Positions 1-8,515 are shown, counted from the stretch's first letter. The stretch is DNA of 64,000 nt from RGDT01 sp964630925 (GCA_964630925.1 CAZVZK010000028.1:1-64000); one strand, 5' to 3'. Numbers and translations: made by a program. Notes: generated by a model from the sequence alone, not told the origin.

Positions 1-595
1 CGGGGTGCGCGATAGGCTTTTCGCTTTGGAGGCATTATGATTGGGAAACGGACCTGGTGCTGGGGAGAGGGTGATGGCACCGGTCGCTATTTCGGAGGAA
101 ATCGCGCCCCGTCGTTCACTGTCTCTGTGAATTTTGGCGGAGTGAGGATACGCTCGGGGGTTGCCGGCGGCGTTCGGCTTCAGGCCCTCCGTCGGGCTTC
201 GCCGAGCGAAACGCTAGGCTCAACCCGACCTACCCGACGGACCACCCCGCTCCGCGATTGTCGGCCAACGGCACGCGATGACATCCGACCATCGGTGATC
301 GTCCGCGTTGACTGCGAATGACGCCCGAAGTGGGCCAAGTGATCTTGCGGATGAGCGCGAATGAAGACAGGCACCGTCAGCAAACGGATTTTGGGATGAC
401 AGCCGCTGGCATCAACGGAGGCGAAGGCGACACGTGCGGCAGGCTTCTATCGGTGATTGTCCGCATTGGCACCCGGCGCGGCCCCGGAACGCTCCGCTGC
501 GCGTCGCGGCGAACTCAGCTCCTATGCACGTTTGTAACATCCGCCCGGCGGCGCCACGCCCCCGGATACAATGGCCTCCGCCCAGGAGGTGTCGC
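1..595. other. Intergenic region without a convincing gene
   Basis: No open frame here has a recognisable product. One ATG at 37 follows a GGAGG-like site, but its 94 codons run straight through a repeat-like stretch and read as composition noise. Positions 189-196 and 233-240 form an inverted pair (CCGTCGGG/CCCGACGG), and a small hairpin, AGCG-AAA-CGCT, lies inside it at 205-215. The stretch resembles the short palindromic intergenic repeats scattered elsewhere in the window. Confidence 0.5.
567..572 (+). promoter_or_regulatory. TACAAT -10-like hexamer upstream of the HEAT/TPR gene
   Basis: TACAAT, followed by GG, lies 23 bases before the ATG at 596. No good -35 hexamer is visible 16-18 bases upstream. 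The same TACAATG-like word precedes many starts in this window at similar distances, which is the main support for calling it a promoter element. Confidence 0.4.
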
Positions 596-2107
596 ATGAT
601 CCGGCTCTGCCTGCTGGCCCTCGCCGTCGGGGCGGCACCGCCGCCGCCGCTCGACCCCCTCCTCGCCGACCTCGCCTCCGACGACTTCGCCACCTGGCGC
701 GGCGCCGCCGACGCCCTGTGGCACGCCGGCGATGCGGCGATCCCCGCCCTCCGCCGCCTCACCAAGGGCGGTGACCCCGACGTGATCCTCCGCGCCCGTC
801 TCGTGCTGTCGAAGCTTGAATGGGGCATCCGCCCGGAGACGCCGCCGGCAGTCCTCGCCCTGATCGAACGTTACCGCGACGGCGACCTCAACGACAAGCA
901 GGTGGCCATCGCCGCCCTGGCCAAACTGGGCGGCGTGGGGTACTCGGCCATCACCCTCCTCATGCGGAAGGTCAGCGTGCCGGCGGAGAAGGTGGCCCTC
1001 GCCAACCAGCTCAAACTCCTCACCCGCCCCGCCGCCCGCGACCACATCGCCCGCGGCGAGTGGGACAGGGCGAGGCAGATCCTGGAGGCCGCCGCGGCCT
1101 CGGGCGGCGAAGAATCGCTGCGTGACCTCGCCGCCTTCCTCACCCTCACCGGCAGGCCCGCGCCGGCCGGGGCGCCGGCGGCGCTGACCGCCTACCTGCA
1201 CCGGACGGCCGGCGACCTCGGGGCGGCGATCACGGCGGCGGAGAAGCTCGAGGACAAGGTCATCCTCGCCGGCCTGCTGCGCGAGGCGGAGCGGTTCCCG
1301 GAGCTGGCGAAGGTCGCGCCCTGGGTGGCGAAGACCCATCAGGCGCGGGCGGCCCTGCTGCACCGCGCCGGCGACAGGGCCGGCTGCGAGGCGGCCCTCG
1401 CCGCCCTGCCGGATGACCAGTACTGGGCCCGCGCCGGGGCGCTCTTCTTCAACGGCAGGCCGCGAGAGGGGATCGCCGCGCTGAGCAAGACGACATCAAG
1501 GTCGGCGGCGGTGACGCTGCTCACCCTCCAGGGACGCTACCGCGAGGCTCTGGCCGTGCCGCCGCCGGATCACTTCGAGCAGCGGATCTTCTTCAACCAC
1601 GAGCTCTCCATCACCGCCCACCTGATGGGCGACGAGGACAGGGCCGCCGAGCTGCGCAACACCGACGCCGGCATCGCCTTCGCCATCGAGAGGGCCGGGA
1701 CGACCCCTTTCAACTTCAGCATCCTCGGCTCGCGGCTGGAGGCGGGCCGGCGCACGGGCAAACGCGCCCAGGCCCTCGCCGAGGTGGGCAAGGTGCTGGA
1801 CAAGCTCAGGCCGGCCACCATCGAGTACGGCTACGGGCTGTGGGAGGAGGTGTCGGCGGGCGACCATCAGTCTCTCGCCCTCTGGTGGCACTTCCTGCGT
1901 GCGCCCAACCCCGACGCCCAGCCATCGGAGACGTTCCGGATGCTCGACGCCTGGTTCCACGACGGCAAGGCCGACAAGGACTTCGACGCCACGCTGAAGA
2001 ACGCCGAGGCCTGGCCGGCGCCGGGGGGCCGGCAGGCGGCCTGGCGGACGGCCCTGATGCGCGCGTGCCTCAAGGTGGGCCGGGGGCGGCGGCGGAGCGT
2101 CTGCTGA
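596..2107 (+). CDS. HEAT/TPR-like repeat protein, N-terminal part (frameshifted)
   Basis: The ATG at 596 follows a good AGGAGG site. The product starts with a short hydrophobic signal-like segment (MIRLCLLALAVGAAPPPP), so export is likely. Next come HEAT-like helices (about residues 20-150, with ADALWHAGDAAIPALRRL) and then TPR-like helical pairs. The frame ends abruptly at 2107 with a low-complexity Arg-rich tail. The TPR protein continues at once in another frame (2086-3069). Inserting one base into the G run at 2082-2086 would join the two into a protein of about 824 residues. Either the assembly has an error or the gene is broken. The function is unknown; it is probably a periplasmic scaffold. 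Confidence 0.75.
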   Translation: MIRLCLLALAVGAAPPPPLDPLLADLASDDFATWRGAADALWHAGDAAIPALRRLTKGGDPDVILRARLVLSKLEWGIRPETPPAVLALIERYRDGDLNDKQVAIAALAKLGGVGYSAITLLMRKVSVPAEKVALANQLKLLTRPAARDHIARGEWDRARQILEAAAASGGEESLRDLAAFLTLTGRPAPAGAPAALTAYLHRTAGDLGAAITAAEKLEDKVILAGLLREAERFPELAKVAPWVAKTHQARAALLHRAGDRAGCEAALAALPDDQYWARAGALFFNGRPREGIAALSKTTSRSAAVTLLTLQGRYREALAVPPPDHFEQRIFFNHELSITAHLMGDEDRAAELRNTDAGIAFAIERAGTTPFNFSILGSRLEAGRRTGKRAQALAEVGKVLDKLRPATIEYGYGLWEEVSAGDHQSLALWWHFLRAPNPDAQPSETFRMLDAWFHDGKADKDFDATLKNAEAWPAPGGRQAAWRTALMRACLKVGRGRRRSVC

Positions 2108-3069
2108 AGGCCGACCCGCAGGCGTTGGGCGATTTCCTGTTCAAGAAGAAGCGATGGGCCGAGGCGGCCGAGGCGTACGCGGCGGCGCTCAAGGCCGACC
2201 CCACGGTTCCGGCGCTTCTGTATCTGCGTGGCGTGGCCTTGCAGCGGGCCGGCGACAAGGGGGGCGCGGCCCTGGTGGGGCGGGCCAAGGTGATGCCGCT
2301 GGCGGACGACGAGGCCCTGTACTTCCTGTCACAGCGGCTCGACACGGCGGGGCTGCCGGACGAGGCGGCGGGGGTGCGGCGTGTGGCGGTGCGCGTGGGC
2401 AAGTTCGGCGGGGTGTACATCGTCAACGCCGCCAGCGCCCTCGCCAACTGGGCCAGCAACAAGGGCCGGCACGCCGAGTCGGGGCTCCTGTACCGGCAGA
2501 TGGTGACGGACGTGGCCTTCGGCGATGCGGGCAGCTTCGTTAGCTCACGGGCTTACCTTCTGGTGCCGGCGTGGGGGCACATGGGCAAAGCCCGCGGCCT
2601 CGCGGCGGCCGGCGAGCCGGAAAGGGCGCTGGCCGAGGCACGGCTCTTCTGGATGTATCTGCCGGAGGATAAGGCGTTCGTGCCCGACATCGTGCGGGCG
2701 TTCGAGAAGGCCGGCAAGGCCGACGAGGCGGACCGCCTCTTCGCCGAGCAATTCGGCCTGTGTCAGCGGGCCTGCGTGGAGACGCCGAACCGGGCCGACC
2801 GGCACAACCGCCTCGCGTGGCTGGCGGCCCGCTGTGGCCGCCGCCTCGATACGGCCCTGACGCACGCGAAACGGGCCGTGGCCCTGACGCCGGACAACGC
2901 CCAGTCGCTGGACACGCTCTCGGAGGTGTACTTCCAGCGCGGCGAGAAGTCCGAGGCCCTGGAGGCCAACGGCCGGGCGATCAAGCTCGCGCCCGACAGG
3001 GCTTATCTGCTCGCCCAGCGGAAGCGGATCGAGGCGGGCGACCCGAAGGCGGAGCTGCCCCCGCGATGA
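2086..3069 (+). CDS. TPR repeat protein, C-terminal part of the frameshifted gene
   Basis: This frame continues the preceding gene. From about 2086 it reads AAAERLLKADPQALGDFLFK and then several TPR units, for example KKRWAEAAEAYAAALKADP, and near the end a classic A-ALTPDNAQSLDTLSEVYFQRG repeat. There is no good independent start codon or ribosome binding site at the junction, which supports a frameshifted single gene rather than two genes. It ends 5 bases before the end of the convergent methyltransferase gene. TPRs are protein-interaction modules; no catalytic domain is visible. The start given is the frame junction, not a true initiation codon. Confidence 0.65.
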   Translation, partial: AAAERLLKADPQALGDFLFKKKRWAEAAEAYAAALKADPTVPALLYLRGVALQRAGDKGGAALVGRAKVMPLADDEALYFLSQRLDTAGLPDEAAGVRRVAVRVGKFGGVYIVNAASALANWASNKGRHAESGLLYRQMVTDVAFGDAGSFVSSRAYLLVPAWGHMGKARGLAAAGEPERALAEARLFWMYLPEDKAFVPDIVRAFEKAGKADEADRLFAEQFGLCQRACVETPNRADRHNRLAWLAARCGRRLDTALTHAKRAVALTPDNAQSLDTLSEVYFQRGEKSEALEANGRAIKLAPDRAYLLAQRKRIEAGDPKAELPPR

Positions 3070-3074
3070 CCGGC

Positions 3075-3890
3075 TCACGCCTCCGTCGCGACGCGGAACA
3101 TGCCCCACGCCGGGGGCAGCGACTCGGCGGGCAGGGCCTCCAGCATGGCCCTCTGGCGCGTGTTCTCCTCGGCGCTCAGAATCCCCAGCTCGTCGAGGCG
3201 GGCCTCGACCTCGGCGTAGAACTGGCACATGTTGGCGATCATCAGCGCGTCGGAGCGGCACTCCGTCCAGGCGTGGCGGACGCGGCGGTACCCGGCGCCC
3301 GCCAGGGCGGCGGCGAGCGTCGCGCCGACGGCGGGCGAGATGCGGCGGGCGGCGTAGAGCTGGTTGATGGCCGTCGCCCACACGCGGAGCGGGGCCAGCT
3401 CGGGGCGGCCGGTCTCCTCGAGGTGGGCGATCCGGGCGAGGGGCGAGCGGAAGTCGGGCTCGATGAAGCCGACGGCCGTGCCTGGGCGTACACGGGCGCG
3501 GAGCCTGCCGAGGGTGACTTCGGCCATCGGCAGGTGGTGCAGGACGGCGCGGCCGACGACGGCGTCTGCCCCATCGAGCCAGGGGCCGAGGGAGGAGATG
3601 TCGGCCAGCGTCGGGTGGAAGTCACCCTGGCCGACGAGCAGCTCGCGTGCCTGGGCGAGGAGGCCCTCGCTGGTGTCGATGCCGACGAGGGTGCCGTCGG
3701 GGATGCGGCGGAGGACGCGGGCGCTGAACGCGCCGGGGCCGCAGCCCAGCTCGACGACGCGGGCGGAGGGCGGCAGGGCGAGGTCGTCGAGGAGGCGCTC
3801 GGACGCCTCGGCGAAGGTGGCGTCCTGGATCGCCAGCCGGCGGGCCGCCTCAGCCGACTGGCCGAGGACGTAGCCGTGGGTCGCGCTCAT
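3075..3890 (-). CDS. Class I SAM-dependent methyltransferase
   Basis: 271 residues from the ATG at 3890. An upstream in-frame ATG at 4037 would add a Cys/Arg-rich leader that looks non-coding. Motif I of the Rossmann fold is clear (VVELGCGPGAFSARVL), followed by the acidic residue of motif II (GIDTSEGLL) and a motif with DAVVGRAVLHHLP. The family transfers a methyl group from S-adenosylmethionine; the substrate cannot be told from sequence. A TACAAT hexamer (3920-3925, reverse strand) lies 29 bases upstream. The gene converges on the TPR gene with only 5 bases between them. Confidence 0.85.
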   Translation of the reverse strand: MSATHGYVLGQSAEAARRLAIQDATFAEASERLLDDLALPPSARVVELGCGPGAFSARVLRRIPDGTLVGIDTSEGLLAQARELLVGQGDFHPTLADISSLGPWLDGADAVVGRAVLHHLPMAEVTLGRLRARVRPGTAVGFIEPDFRSPLARIAHLEETGRPELAPLRVWATAINQLYAARRISPAVGATLAAALAGAGYRRVRHAWTECRSDALMIANMCQFYAEVEARLDELGILSAEENTRQRAMLEALPAESLPPAWGMFRVATEA

Positions 3891-4159
3891 GGGTGGGGCC
3901 TCATCGGGGGAGAGGTGGCATTGTAGGCCGGACCGCCCCTCCGGGCACCGCAGGCGGCACCCCTTACCCAGCCCATCCCGCCCGCAAAACCGTGCGGCCT
4001 TGCCCGGCCGGCAGAGGTTCCGGTGAATGTCGCTCAAACGGCGTGATCGTCACGAAAGGGCATTCCCACCCAACCGGCCCCCGCGTTAGAACTGATGCAG
4101 CCGCCATGGGCCGGGCCACACGCCCCCGGCCCGGCCCATCCAACGCGAGGCTCCCGCGA

Positions 4160-5152
4160 ATGGCAGACCCAATCACCCCTGCCGAGGGGACGGTGCGCGC
4201 CTCCGTCCCACCGGGGATGACGGCCGAACGCGCGCCCTTCCCCGAGGACGAGAAGTTCCTCGATCACATGCACGACCTCCTCCTCGACGGGCGCGTCGAG
4301 GAGGCGTTCGCCGAGCTCTTCCCCACCCTGAAGGCGCGCCGCTTCGCCGCCTCCGAGAGCGAGTGGCAGGATTACCTGCGTGCCTGCCGCGCCCACCCGC
4401 TGTGCCGCCTCCTGCACGAGGACCCGTTCACCCGGCACGCCTACGACAGGCCGCGTGGCTACCCCGGCGACGCGCCGCTGCTGGATTTCATCTACGCCGT
4501 CGATGAGGGCTGGCCGTTGCCGGAGGGTACGTCGGCGCTGGGGGAGGCGATCCACCGGATCACGATCCGGACCGAGGCGTGTGAGGGGGTCCGCGCCCGC
4601 CGCGAATTCATCGCCCACGTGCTGGATGAGGTGTCGGGGCAAGGGCGCCCGCACGTCCTCTCCGTCGCGGCCGGCCACCTGCGCGAGGCGGCGCTGTGCG
4701 CCGCGGTCCGGCGTCGGCGGCTGGGCCGCCTCGTCGCCCTCGACGCGGACGCCGAGAGCCTCGCCGAGATCGAGCGATCGTACGGCCGGTGGGGGGTGGA
4801 GACGGTGCGTTCGTCGGCCCGCCGACTGCTCCGGCCCGACAGCCTGGGTCGCTTCGACCTCATCTACTCCACGGGCCTGTTCGACTACCTGGCCCAGAAG
4901 TCGGCGCGGCACCTGGCCGCGGCCCTCTTCCGCGGCCTGAACCCGCAAGGCCGTCTCGTGGTCGCGAACTTCCTGCCCGGCCTGCCGGGCGTGGGGTACA
5001 TGGAGGCGTTCATGCGCTGGGAGCTGATCTACCGCAACCGCATGGAGCTGCTGGACCTGTTCGCCCTGATCCCTCAGGAGGAGGTCCGGGACATCCGCAT
5101 CTTCGCCGAGGAGAACCAAAACATCCTGTTCGTGCAGGTCACCCGCTCCTGA
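4160..5152 (+). CDS. Class I SAM methyltransferase with N-terminal RGYPGD domain
   Basis: 330 residues from the ATG at 4160; the longer upstream frame looks non-coding. The N-terminal helical region (about 25-150) carries an RGYPGD motif at residues 99-104, typical of methyltransferases related to the PhcB/3-hydroxypalmitate methyl ester type. A Rossmann core follows: HVLSVAAGHLREA, then LVALDADAESL, then DLIYSTGLFDYL, and near the C-terminus NQNILFVQV. The relationship points to methylation of a small carboxylate or fatty-acid-like substrate, but this is only family-level inference. No neighbouring gene gives the pathway. Confidence 0.75.
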   Translation: MADPITPAEGTVRASVPPGMTAERAPFPEDEKFLDHMHDLLLDGRVEEAFAELFPTLKARRFAASESEWQDYLRACRAHPLCRLLHEDPFTRHAYDRPRGYPGDAPLLDFIYAVDEGWPLPEGTSALGEAIHRITIRTEACEGVRARREFIAHVLDEVSGQGRPHVLSVAAGHLREAALCAAVRRRRLGRLVALDADAESLAEIERSYGRWGVETVRSSARRLLRPDSLGRFDLIYSTGLFDYLAQKSARHLAAALFRGLNPQGRLVVANFLPGLPGVGYMEAFMRWELIYRNRMELLDLFALIPQEEVRDIRIFAEENQNILFVQVTRS

Positions 5153-5168
5153 TACGGGGTGTGGTGGC

Positions 5169-6752
5169 TCAGCGACTGCGATCAAGGATCAGCCGCGCCT
5201 CGCGGGTGCGCAGGGCGCCGGGGTCGCCGGCGGCGATGCGTTCAACCAGACGCCGCGCCTCCGGCCCGCCGATGCGTTCCAGCACCTCCAACGCCCGTAT
5301 TCCGCGCAGACACGCGGGGGGGCCGTCCTCGATACGGGCGATGATCTGCTTGGCCCGCTTGCTCTGTTCCAGCGACAGCGGCTTGCACGCGGCCGCGTAC
5401 AGGTGGGGGAGCGCCTGCTCACCCAGACGGAGCAACTTTTCCTGGGCGGCCTCGCGCTCCTCGAACTCCTCGGCGTCGAGCGCCGCCACCCACGCGGACG
5501 CCTCCTTCGCCGCCGGCGAGGGCCGGAGCCGTTCCTTGAGGAGGGCCAGCGCCACGGCGGGGGCGCGGGCCAACGCCCGCACCGTCTGCTCGGCCTCGCG
5601 CGGGTCGGGGTCAGCCAGCCTCTCCCACAGCAGGCCCGCCTCCTCCCTTGCCTTGGGCGCCGGCGACGTGGGCCTGCCGCCGAGGGGCTGGCCGATGTCC
5701 CAGACGCGGACGAGGCCGTCGTCGTGGCGGGCTGCCAGCAGCGTGCCCTCGGGGGACACGGCCAACCCGTGGACGATCCCCGGCAGCTCGATGCGGTGCA
5801 GCACGTGGCCCGTGGCGGTCTCGACGATCACGATCCCCCTCGTCGTCGCCCTGGCCGCCAGACGCAGGTCGGGCGTGAAGGCCTCGTAGTGCATCCGCAG
5901 GCGACGCAGCACCTCCCCCCGCCTCGTCAGCACGCGGCCCGTCGCGCGGCCCGCGACGTGACGCCACGCGGCGACGGCCTGGCCCCTGCCGACGCTCTCG
6001 TACCGCCAGAGCGTGGCGTCGATCCATTCGGCCTTCGAGGCGGCCTCCCAGGTCATCGGCAGCGGCGTGCCGATGGGGGGCGCTGCCTTCCCCGTGGCGC
6101 AGTCCACCAGGACCAGCCGGCTGTCGAGGGTGCGGTAGCCGATGACGCTGCCGTCCCGGGCGTACCAGGAGGCAGGGAACCACACGGGCTGGACGCCCTT
6201 GGCCGCCGGCCGGGGGTGGACGTCCTTGAAGGGCACCTCGATGCGGCCCAGCTCGCGGCCGCGGGCGGTGTCGAACCAGCGGAACAGGTAGCGGTCCTTC
6301 TCCTTGAGGTGCTCCGCGAGCAGGACGCGCCTGCCGTCGGGGCTGAAGCAAGGGGCGTGGGCGGCCGACGTGCCGCCGGCCAGCCAGGTGAGGGCACGGC
6401 CGGTGTCCATCTCGGTGAGGCGCCAGCCGTCGTGATCCTGCTCGGCGATCACGCGGCACTGGCGGTCGGCGGTCTCCTCGCGGGTGCCCATGCGGACGGG
6501 GACGTGGCGCGCGCCGAGCAGCACGCCGGCGCGGGCGTCCCACGCCGAGACGAGGCCGCCCACGTTGTGCCACGAGTGGGACAGGATCAGGAGGCGGCCG
6601 TCGGCGAGGAAATGCACGTCGGCGGGGCCGGCCGCCGGCCCTTTGCCGCAGAGGGCCTTCCAGCCGTGGCCCATGACGGCGATGGCCCCGGCACGGGACG
6701 GCTCGGCGGCCCCGATCAGCGGCAGGAGACACAGGAGGAGTGTGCGCGGCAT
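5169..6752 (-). CDS. Secreted WD40-like repeat protein with C-terminal helical domain
   Basis: 527 residues from the ATG at 6752, which begins a good signal peptide (MPRTLLLCLLPLIGAAEPSRA); the upstream ATGs precede non-hydrophobic sequence. The middle (about 45-390) has degenerate beta-propeller blades, for example HVLHRIELPGIVHGLAVSPE followed by ARHDDGLVRVWDIG. The C-terminal 130 residues are alpha-helical (FEEREAAQEKLLRLGEQALP). This module recurs in planctomycete WD40 proteins and resembles HEAT repeats. The protein is probably periplasmic and structural or scaffold-like. No enzymatic motif is visible. Confidence 0.8.
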   Translation of the reverse strand: MPRTLLLCLLPLIGAAEPSRAGAIAVMGHGWKALCGKGPAAGPADVHFLADGRLLILSHSWHNVGGLVSAWDARAGVLLGARHVPVRMGTREETADRQCRVIAEQDHDGWRLTEMDTGRALTWLAGGTSAAHAPCFSPDGRRVLLAEHLKEKDRYLFRWFDTARGRELGRIEVPFKDVHPRPAAKGVQPVWFPASWYARDGSVIGYRTLDSRLVLVDCATGKAAPPIGTPLPMTWEAASKAEWIDATLWRYESVGRGQAVAAWRHVAGRATGRVLTRRGEVLRRLRMHYEAFTPDLRLAARATTRGIVIVETATGHVLHRIELPGIVHGLAVSPEGTLLAARHDDGLVRVWDIGQPLGGRPTSPAPKAREEAGLLWERLADPDPREAEQTVRALARAPAVALALLKERLRPSPAAKEASAWVAALDAEEFEEREAAQEKLLRLGEQALPHLYAAACKPLSLEQSKRAKQIIARIEDGPPACLRGIRALEVLERIGGPEARRLVERIAAGDPGALRTREARLILDRSR

Positions 6753-6846
6753 GGCGGACGGGCTCGGGTGTGCCCCCATCACACAGCAGGGGCGGCCGCC
6801 CGTCAAGCCACGCATTGTCACCGCACGGTAACGGCGTCCGGGCTAG

Positions 6847-6875
6847 TTGACATTGTGTGCAAGAACAACTATGCT
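6847..6875 (+). promoter_or_regulatory. Near-consensus sigma70-type promoter of the DapA-family gene
   Basis: TTGACA at 6847-6852 and TATGCT at 6870-6875 are separated by 17 bases. Transcription would start near 6882, about 30 bases before the ATG at 6913. This is the best housekeeping-type promoter in the window and lies in a relatively AT-rich spot. Confidence 0.75.
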
Positions 6876-6912
6876 GCCTCGGTGCGACGAAGTCCTTCAA
6901 GGAGCCCGCGTC

Positions 6913-7815
6913 ATGAAGTGCGACTGGCAGGGCGTATATCCGGCGGTGACGACCCTCTTCCACGCCGACGAGTCCATCGACTTCCCGGCGACGCTGGCCC
7001 ACGTCGAGCGTCTGCTGGCGTCCGGCGTCCACGGGCTGGTGATGCTCGGCACCGTCGGCGAGAACTGCTCGCTGGAGCCGGGCGAGAAGCGTGAGGTCCT
7101 CAAGGCCACGGTGGACCGCGTGGCGGGCCGGGTGCCGGTGCTGACGGGCGTGGCGGAATGCACGACACGGCAGGCGTGCCGGCTGGCCGCGGACGCCGAG
7201 AGGCTGGGCGTGGATGGGCTGATGGTGCTGCCGGCGATGGTGTACAAGGGCGATGGGCGCGAGACGATGGCCCACTTCCGGGCGGTGGCGCGGGCGTCGG
7301 GCCTGCCGATCATGTGCTACAACAACCCGCCGGCGTACGGCGTGGACATCACGCCGGAGATGTTCGCCGAGCTGGCCGACGAGCCGACGCTGGTGTGCAT
7401 CAAGGAGTCGTCGGAGAACCCCCGTCGGATCACGGACATCATCAACGCCGTGGGCGACAGGTACGTCCTGTTCGCGGGGGTGGACGACCTGGCGCTGGAA
7501 TGCCTGATGCTGGGGGCCGTCGGCTGGGTGTCGGGGCTGGTGAACGCCTTCCCGGAAGAGAACCGCCTGCTGTGGGATCTGGCCCGGGCCGGCGAGTGGG
7601 CGGAGGCGCTCAAGGTGTATCGGTGGTACACGCCGCTGTTGCACCTCGACACGCACGGCAAGCTGGTGCAGTACATCAAGATGTGCATGGCCGAGCGTGG
7701 GTACGGGGCGGAGACGACGCGGGCCCCGCGCCTGCCCGTCGTGGGCGAGGAGCGCGAGCGGGTGCTGCGGATCATCCGGGCGGCCGTCGCGGCGAGGCCG
7801 GCGGCTCGTGGATGA
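6913..7815 (+). CDS. Dihydrodipicolinate synthase/N-acetylneuraminate lyase family protein
   Basis: 300 residues. AAGGAG at 6899-6904 fixes the ATG at 6913. It is a class I pyruvate-type aldolase barrel with the expected landmarks: G(T/V)GE loop (LGTVGENCSLE), Tyr136 in the YNNP motif, and Schiff-base Lys164 in VCIKESS. Length matches the family. Members make or cleave bonds to pyruvate or related 2-oxo acids. The flanking genes do not show lysine biosynthesis, so a catabolic lyase or dehydratase for a sugar acid, sialic acid or hydroxyproline derivative is as likely as DapA. It is monocistronic with its own promoter. Confidence 0.88.
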   Translation: MKCDWQGVYPAVTTLFHADESIDFPATLAHVERLLASGVHGLVMLGTVGENCSLEPGEKREVLKATVDRVAGRVPVLTGVAECTTRQACRLAADAERLGVDGLMVLPAMVYKGDGRETMAHFRAVARASGLPIMCYNNPPAYGVDITPEMFAELADEPTLVCIKESSENPRRITDIINAVGDRYVLFAGVDDLALECLMLGAVGWVSGLVNAFPEENRLLWDLARAGEWAEALKVYRWYTPLLHLDTHGKLVQYIKMCMAERGYGAETTRAPRLPVVGEERERVLRIIRAAVAARPAARG

Positions 7816-7996
7816 CGAGGGCGGCGGGGCGGTCCTGGACCGCCTTCGCCTCGCGGGTCTGGGCGATCATGTCATCGTGCGAGTCGCCGTGCAGCATGAA
7901 GCCGTGGTTTGGCAGACCGCCGCCGGCCCACAGGCGTACGGCGTGCGTGATGTCCCAGGTGTTCACCTTCCCGCGTCCGGGGCCGTGGGCCAGCAG
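7772..7996 (-). pseudogene. Decayed C-terminal fragment of a DNRLRE-like surface protein
   Basis: The reverse strand reads TWDITHAVRLWAGGGLPNHG, then FMLHGDSHDDMIAQTREAK and a DRPAALVIHEP ending. This is the usual C-terminal strand pattern (D-T-VRLW, NHGF-L-GDS, REA, RPALLV) of secreted planctomycete proteins with a DNRLRE-like module. Only about 65 residues remain. Upstream the frame runs into unrelated repeat DNA, with no signal peptide and no plausible start. Its end overlaps the 3' end of the convergent DapA-family gene. I read it as a truncated relic. Confidence 0.55.
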
Positions 7997-8056
7997 CCAG
8001 GTTGAAGGCTCTCTCCAGTCGGTATTGGAGGCCGTTCCACCGGATGTCAAGGGCGG

Positions 8057-8212
8057 GGGCGCCTTCCCAGGGTCCATCGATTGTCGTCCGAATTCGACCT
8101 GGGCGAGAAGTCGGAGAAGCCAGGCAGCTCCCCGGCCTCCTCAGTTTCACGATCCGACTCCGCGCAAGGCGGAAGCCAGCGACAATCGAATAGCCCTGGG
8201 CGCCTTCCCAGG
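8057..8212. repeat. MITE-like element: direct repeats flanking imperfect inverted repeats
   Basis: A 15-base direct repeat, GGGCGCCTTCCCAGG, occurs at 8057-8071 and again, identical, at 8198-8212. Inside it, 8069-8086 and 8180-8197 are imperfect inverted repeats sharing the core CGATTGTCG. The enclosed 126 bases have no open frame of interest. The arrangement resembles a short non-autonomous transposable element with a duplicated target, although a 15-base duplication is long. Confidence 0.5.
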
Positions 8213-8236
8213 CTGCTCGCCAGGGCCGTGCGCGGA

Positions 8237-8333
8237 GTGGGCATGTGGGCAGGTGGCCGGGTGACTCGCGCACTCGGCGCCGGTCCGTGACACGGTGCTT
8301 CAGTCGGCGCCAGAGTCACTTGCCCACTTCCCC
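8237..8333. repeat. Dispersed intergenic repeat, copy A
   Basis: About 97 bases closely matching the reverse complement of 60942-61040. Both copies share GGCAGGTGGCCGGGTGACTC, then GCGCACTCGGCGCCG, and later GGCGCCAGAGTCAC. The repeat is non-coding in both places and lies between genes. Differences between the copies are scattered substitutions, so this is an ageing repeat family rather than a recent duplication. Confidence 0.75.
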
Positions 8334-8480
8334 AACCAATGGCCACGTGACTCGGCGAAGTGGGGGAGGTGTGACTTTGCGCGCGCTGTGGCCTCGTGGC
8401 CACCCAAGGTGGGCCCCGGCGGCCATCGGCACGCGGGGGCGCTCACACACCTCAACCGTCTTCATTTCAAGTTCGTGTCT

Positions 8481-8515
8481 GGGGGTCTGAAATGCAATGC
8501 AATGGTCCGACCACC
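8481..8515. repeat. Short dispersed repeats next to the sulfatase gene
   Basis: GGGGGTCTGAAATG (8481-8494) recurs inverted at 60868-60881. It runs into TGCAATGCAATGG-CCGACCACCG (8493-8515), which recurs inverted at 14452-14475 beside the phosphoesterase gene. These words mark a family of composite intergenic repeats shared by three places in the window. The rest of 7997-8531 holds no gene that I can support. Confidence 0.65.

Noticed and set aside
37..321. 94-codon open frame with a GGAGG-like site
   Set aside because: It crosses a palindromic repeat-like stretch, has no protein-like pattern, and ends in composition noise.
5403..7094. Forward frame opposite the WD40-like gene
   Set aside because: Low-complexity Gly/Arg composition; the reverse-strand gene has a signal peptide and propeller repeats.
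8047..8403. Overlapping frames on both strands across the MITE-like element
   Set aside because: They change frame across the repeat boundaries and do not match any family.
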